From assembly GCA_010093685.1 (NCBI GenBank), contig MU006229.1, positions 1,147,271 through 1,211,270 of the forward strand: DNA of 64,000 bases. Reading direction: 5' to 3'. A program made the position numbers and the translations under genes. This DNA is from Ophiobolus disseminans. Taxonomy: Eukaryota; Ascomycota; Dothideomycetes; Pleosporales; Phaeosphaeriaceae. The notes under the pieces were generated by a model. That model was given only the letters and a program-made list of their open reading frames with translations, was not told where the DNA came from and ran no database searches. This document shows, piece by piece, positions 59,369-64,000 of the stretch. Position 1 is the stretch's first letter. The number at the start of each line of letters is the position of its first letter.

Positions 59369-61345
59369 ATGCCTACCATAGCAGTAGATAAGGCGGCGCT
59401 TTACAAGGAACTCGGGCAGGAGTACACCACGGAAGAGTTCGACGAGCTATGTTTCGAGTTCGGTATCGAGTTGGACGAGGACACAAGCCAGAGCACCAAG
59501 CCCGAAGATCAGGCGCAACCAGCGCAACTCAAGATTGAGATACCCGCAAACCGCTATGACATGCTGTGCTTTGAGGGCATTGCCATGAACTTGAAGGTCT
59601 TCCTAGAGAAGCAGAAGTTGCCCAAATGGACTGTGACCGCACCCAAGAACAGCAAAATGCAGGTGCTCAATATCAAGGTGGAGACTGCGCAAATACGGCC
59701 GCTCTGCTCTGGTGTCATACTGCGGAATATCGAGTTCACCCAAGAACGATACGACTCCTTCATCGCGCTACAAGATAAGCTTCACGCGAATCTTGCGCGT
59801 CAACGCACATTGGTCTCGATCGGAACACATGACTTGGATAGTGGGTAGCACGTGGGAAGATACGAGGGTTTGGCTGACAACTGGCAGCTATCAAGGGCCC
59901 CTTCTCGTACGAAGCGCTACCGCCCGAGCAAATCGAGTTCGTCCCGCTGAACCAGACGAAGAAGATGAACGGTAAGGAGCTGATGGAGTTCTACGATGTA
60001 TGTCGCGTGGGAAAGCTGGAGTGATTGTGTGCTAACGTTGCATAGAAAGACAAACATCTTGGTCGCTTCCTCCACATCATCCGAGACTCGCCAGTCTACC
60101 CCGTAATCTACGATGCGAATCGCACCGTTCTATCACTCCCTCCGATTATCAACGGCGACCACAGTAAGATTACACTCAAGACGAAGAATGTCTTCGTCGA
60201 GATTACCGCCCTGGACAAAACGAAAGTCGAAATTGTGTGCCAGATGCTCGTCGCCATGTTCGCTGGCTATGCGGAGGCAATAGAAGCGATCCACATCAAC
60301 TCACCGCACAACAATGAGACAAGACAGTCGCCCGATCTTTCACCGCGAGAGATGCAGGCCGAGGTGGACTATCTGAATCAGGTTACTGGTCTTGACCTGT
60401 CTCCAGAGGATATTTCAAAGTTGCTCTCCAAAATGGGACACGATGTTACACCCTCATCAGCCGACAAGAACATTCTGGACGTGTCAGTACCTATCACAAG
60501 AGCAGACATTCTTCATCAAGCGGACATCATGGAGGACTATGCCATCGCATATGGCTTCAACAAGCTTCCACGAGTATACCCGAACAAGACCGCCGCCGTA
60601 TCTGCGCCACTGCCCATCAACAAGCTTGCAGACATCATACGGGTCGAGTCTGCGGCCTCAGGGTGGACGGAAGTTCTGCCACTAATTCTCTGCTCACATG
60701 AAGAGAACTTCGAGTGGCTAAACCGGAAAGACGACGGCAAAACTGCCATCAAGCTCGCCAACCCAAAGACTGCGGAGTACCAGCTCGTACGAACATCGCT
60801 ACTACCCGGCCTTCTGAAGACCATCAACTCCAACAAGCACCATTCGGTACCCATGAAGATCTTCGAAGTCAGCGACGTTGGCTTCATCGACATGGAGCAG
60901 GAGCGCAAGAGCAGAAACGAGCGACACTTTGCGGCGGCGATTATGGGAAAGACGAGCGGTTTCGAGCAAGTGCATGGTCTGCTGGACAGGCTGATGTTAA
61001 TGCTGCGGTCATTGTTCCTTACACGGGAGGATGGACTCAAGAATGATAAGCTCGAGGGGTACTGGATTGAGGAGGTTGATGGTAAGTTGGCTTCGAGGAT
61101 GAGAATGCAATAGCATACTGACAACGGCAGATCCAACTTTCCTCCAGGGCCATGCAGCGGCCATCAAGCTCAACCTTGGCGGCAAAAACCACACCATTGG
61201 TGTCTTCGGCATCCTGCATCCGAGCGTGCTGCAGAAATTCGAGTTGCCGTGGGTTTATGCCCTGTACGAGATGAACGTAAAGATGCTAATTCTGCACAGG
61301 TATCCCGTGAGCACGGTTGAGTTCAACTTGGAAGTCTTCATGTAG
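59369..61345 (+). CDS. FRS1: Cytosolic phenylalanyl-tRNA synthetase beta subunit
   Basis: A 593-residue beta subunit of the eukaryotic alpha2-beta2 enzyme that charges tRNA-Phe. It begins MPTIAVDKAALYKELG, has the IPANRYDMLCFEGIA core of the B3/B4 editing region, then PVIYDANRTVLSLPPIING, the B5 domain (EVDYLNQVTGLDLSPEDISKL), and the class-II-like core with IMEDYAIAYGFNKLP, LVRTSLLPGLLKT and IFEVSDVGF. Five exons; introns 59841-59887, 59998-60045, 61082-61130 and 61249-61299, total 594 codons. The last intron joins the final ELP to YPVSTVEFNLEVFM; without it the frame also stays open but gives an atypical insert. Length matches the family. Confidence 0.94.
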
Positions 61346-61790
61346 AGCTTTGTGTATGTTTTCTTTGAGCGCGATACGACGACACCTGCGCGGCAGAAGT
61401 TTCGTTTGGCGCGATAGATACCTAGACGGGCGGAATGAATGACAAAGTCTGAACTACGAACAGCATCAACAATCAACAACGTGATCGCTGGAAGGATAGG
61501 ATAAGAGGGCGCTGAGCTGCGCGTCTCGGATCTTACACATATGTACTGCTGACTATCTCCAGTGTCTTTTTCATGTCAGAATATGGTGCCGCTCATCGGC
61601 GCCATTGGCGCTTATTGCAAGGGCCAACCCGAGCCAGTGCCCACACAAGTAGCGGCGGCTGGACATGTCCTCAGCCTTGTCCTGCAGCCTGCAGCCTGAC
61701 AACCGTGCACTGCCCCGCTTTCTTGCTGCATCTCAGCTTTCTCTCCCCTCAAAAGCCACAACACGCTTGTGTTTTGCACATCTTCCGATC
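61346..61790. other. Intergenic, HET gene promoter
   Basis: About 445 bases between two plus-strand genes. The HET frame is open upstream to 61665 with one earlier ATG, but the start at 61791 fits the family better. Confidence 0.5.
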
Positions 61791-63245
61791 ATGGACGGTG
61801 CTATTGAGAGGCAGGCATTCGCATACGAACCATTGGACCGTACCAAACCCTCTATCCGCCTGATCCAGGTTTCTCCCGACCTCTCGCCTGAAGGATATGT
61901 CCAGTGTACGCTCCTTCATACCGTCGTCGACGCGCCGGTCATATATACATGCGTATCATATGTATGGGGATCTACAGAGAAAGGAGCTTGGATTAACGTG
62001 GACAATCAGCCCTTTTGGGTGCGTCACAATCTGTGGTGTTTCTTGATATTTGCGCAACAGACTCATATCGTTACCGAGCTCTGGATAGATGCGCTGTGCA
62101 TTGACCAAACAAACTCGGCTGAACGGAATCATCAGGTGCAACAGATGGGCCGAATCTTCTCCAAGGCGATAGAAGTCATTGCATGGCTTGGGAACGACGA
62201 AAATGTTGAGACATACCTACAGAGGATCCGCGAGAACGACGACTCAGACCAGAAAATATTAAGAAAGGGACGAGATGCTGTGATCAAATCCAAGTACTGG
62301 GATCGCGCCTGGATCATCCAGGAAGTCTTTCTAGCCCGCAAAGTCACTTTGATGGCGCGAGGCGAGACCCTCCCTATGTGGCGACTACCATGGAGATACT
62401 ACATTGACATCCACCGCAAGGATCCCAAGATAAGAGATTCGCTCCACAGACTACTCCGGTTCCGGACCGAGCAAATGGAGGACGAAAAGGTAAAGGACCT
62501 TGTGCATCTACTCTGGGTTTATCGGGGATCCGAATGCTCCCTCCCGCAAGATCGCATCTTCTCTTTGCTCTCACTTTGGAAAGAAGCCTCCAAACTAGCA
62601 GTCGACTACGACATGCCCCTTGAAGCGCTCGCCATCAACACGTTGAGAGCGTGTAAAACGACATTTTGCTTTTGCACTGTGCACATTGTGGGAGACGCGC
62701 TGGGACTTACAGACTCATCAATCATGTCCGACTTCGTGGTAGATGTTCCCTTTGCAAGATTGATTTTTCCAGTGAACATAGAACCCGGCCCGAATCGTGG
62801 ACCAGGGCGAAAATTCGTTCCTATTGGAGCATCGAAGCTTCGCTCCTACATATTCAACCAACAGTGGCTAACGATAAGAAATAAACCGCGGTCACCTAAG
62901 TCCCCCGAGACTACATCGTTCAATGCCACATTCTGCTTGAATGACTTATGCCCTTCGTACGGCAGTACACGCGAGATTCACATTACGACACACAAGGACT
63001 GCCTGGGCTTCTCCTACAGATACGCCGACACCGAGTTCACGCCATTTCGTGCGAGTGGTGCCGAACTGCAGCGAACCGAGGATGAATGGTATTGGATCAT
63101 TACCATCACTCTCAAATTCTTGCTTGAGATCACGAGGCAGCCGGAGCGGGATGGAAATGTGTTGCGGATGATTGATTTCCCCACTCCGTGCTCGGAGCAT
63201 GCGCGGTGGAGGGAGGGAGAGACGCAGGCGCTGGAGCTGTTGTGA
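61791..63245 (+). CDS. HET-domain (heterokaryon incompatibility) protein
   Basis: A single-exon gene for 484 residues starting at the ATG at 61791 (an in-frame ATG at 61665 would add 42 poorly structured residues). The HET domain is recognisable: FAYEPLDRTKPSIRLIQVSP, then YTCVSYVWGS, a WIDALCIDQTNSAERNHQVQ block, MGRIFSKAIEVIAWLG, and SKYWDRAWIIQEVFLA. Downstream, YRGSECSLPQDRIFSLLSL is also a common part of the family. HET domains (Toll/TIR-like fold) trigger cell death after fusion of incompatible hyphae, but most genomic copies have no known partner. The C-terminal third has no recognised domain. Confidence 0.92.
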   Translation: MDGAIERQAFAYEPLDRTKPSIRLIQVSPDLSPEGYVQCTLLHTVVDAPVIYTCVSYVWGSTEKGAWINVDNQPFWVRHNLWCFLIFAQQTHIVTELWIDALCIDQTNSAERNHQVQQMGRIFSKAIEVIAWLGNDENVETYLQRIRENDDSDQKILRKGRDAVIKSKYWDRAWIIQEVFLARKVTLMARGETLPMWRLPWRYYIDIHRKDPKIRDSLHRLLRFRTEQMEDEKVKDLVHLLWVYRGSECSLPQDRIFSLLSLWKEASKLAVDYDMPLEALAINTLRACKTTFCFCTVHIVGDALGLTDSSIMSDFVVDVPFARLIFPVNIEPGPNRGPGRKFVPIGASKLRSYIFNQQWLTIRNKPRSPKSPETTSFNATFCLNDLCPSYGSTREIHITTHKDCLGFSYRYADTEFTPFRASGAELQRTEDEWYWIITITLKFLLEITRQPERDGNVLRMIDFPTPCSEHARWREGETQALELL

Positions 63246-64000
63246 TGATGCGACGGATGCACTTTGGCTTGGGCTGGATATCCTTACGAGGCTGGACTCC
63301 GCAAATACCGCTTTCAAATGCGGATTCAGCAATAGCGATTTTAAACGGTTTGCTGAACCATGTATGGAGAACTTCCCCGAGTCTAGATCACGTCTGCTCG
63401 ACCTGCGATGTTTACAGTGGAACGCATGCTGGACACGAGCGGACTAGTGGGGTTCAACTAAATCCTTCGGACGACAAGGAAAACTGCACTATGACTTCCT
63501 CGTAGCCATTCTTGTTGGCGTTCATGCCAGGACGGTACGCGGTTGACCACGGCGACTCTACTTCGACTCATACGACCTGGCTATACCCACACTTGCTGCT
63601 GGCGTGTTTTCGGCACATCAGAAAGCGCGTGAAGCTGCGCACATCTCGCTCTTACAAGTGTCTTGTATGCGTCCAAGATACATATGTGGGCTCAGCTTTG
63701 CGTCTGCTCTTCTGAATCGGTACGCGCCGACTTACAAAAAGACCTTTGGCTTGCATTGGTCTAGGACCAAGTCTGCCTAAGCGAAGCGCCTATCGTTGCA
63801 AGTGACCACCGTTACACATACAACATACCGCATCAGGAAATCGCTTGTTCCTTACAACTAACCGAAGCAGAAACAGCGTTAGACTGATATGTCAGCACGA
63901 CCATAGCAGAGACTGCATACAAACAACTGACAGAACACCAATCCTGTGCGTTTGCAGTATCACGCTTTTTTTATTGATTATCAGCTAAATTCGTGGATTC
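63246..64000. other. Downstream region to window end, no gene seen
   Basis: About 755 bases; small open frames overlap the HET gene's end in other frames. No gene is supported. Confidence 0.5.

Noticed and set aside
61665..61790. Earlier start of the HET protein
   Set aside because: The added 42 residues are low-complexity and unlike family N-termini, while the ATG at 61791 begins close to the conserved FAYEPLD motif.

Overview
This window looks like nuclear DNA of a filamentous ascomycete, most likely a dothideomycete (Pleosporales-like). The clues are genes with short GT-AG introns (mostly 44-70 nt), fungal-specific families (Zn2Cys6 regulator, HET domain, fungal rhodopsin-like membrane protein, STAND-type N-terminal domain), housekeeping genes with fungal architecture, and a transposon island carrying the C-to-T signature of repeat-induced point mutation (RIP). 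The genus is not certain. Exon models were built by hand from splice signals. For the main genes the summed exons divide by three and end at the expected stop.

Layout. 0.2-4.3 kb: a large minus-strand histidine-kinase-like ATPase (sacsin/NO VEIN-like) protein. 5.3 and 14.0 kb: two related copies of a tiny cysteine-rich secreted protein gene, flanking 6.0-13.6 kb, which looks like a sugar/polyol catabolic mini-cluster: SDR reductase (+), Zn2Cys6 regulator (-), L-arabinitol-4-dehydrogenase-like enzyme (-) and MFS sugar transporter (+). The last two share a divergent promoter with a perfect CGG/CCG palindrome. 14.6-15.5 kb: a MARVEL-type membrane protein.

16.4-37.7 kb: a 21-kb nested, RIP-degraded transposon island. 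It holds six Fot1/pogo-type DNA transposons or fragments; a Copia element; inside it a complete Gypsy element with 349-bp LTRs and a perfect 5-bp target duplication; and a solo LTR of the same Gypsy family. One pogo element sits inside the terminal inverted repeat of another. Possible broken host coding sequence remains on both edges.

38.1-48 kb: an ankyrin-like gene (model uncertain), an LMBR1-type membrane protein, a glutaredoxin, the PP2A scaffold subunit A, an APC amino-acid permease and a rhodopsin-like membrane protein (to 49.2 kb). 51.7-54.6 kb: a decaying STAND/ankyrin-like pseudogene that appears to contain an in-place inversion of about 310 bp. 57-63.2 kb: a cell-wall-integrity type MAP kinase kinase, cytosolic phenylalanyl-tRNA synthetase beta subunit, and a HET-domain protein. 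The window alternates conserved housekeeping blocks with accessory material (effector-like duplicates, transposon nest, HET/STAND-type self/non-self genes).
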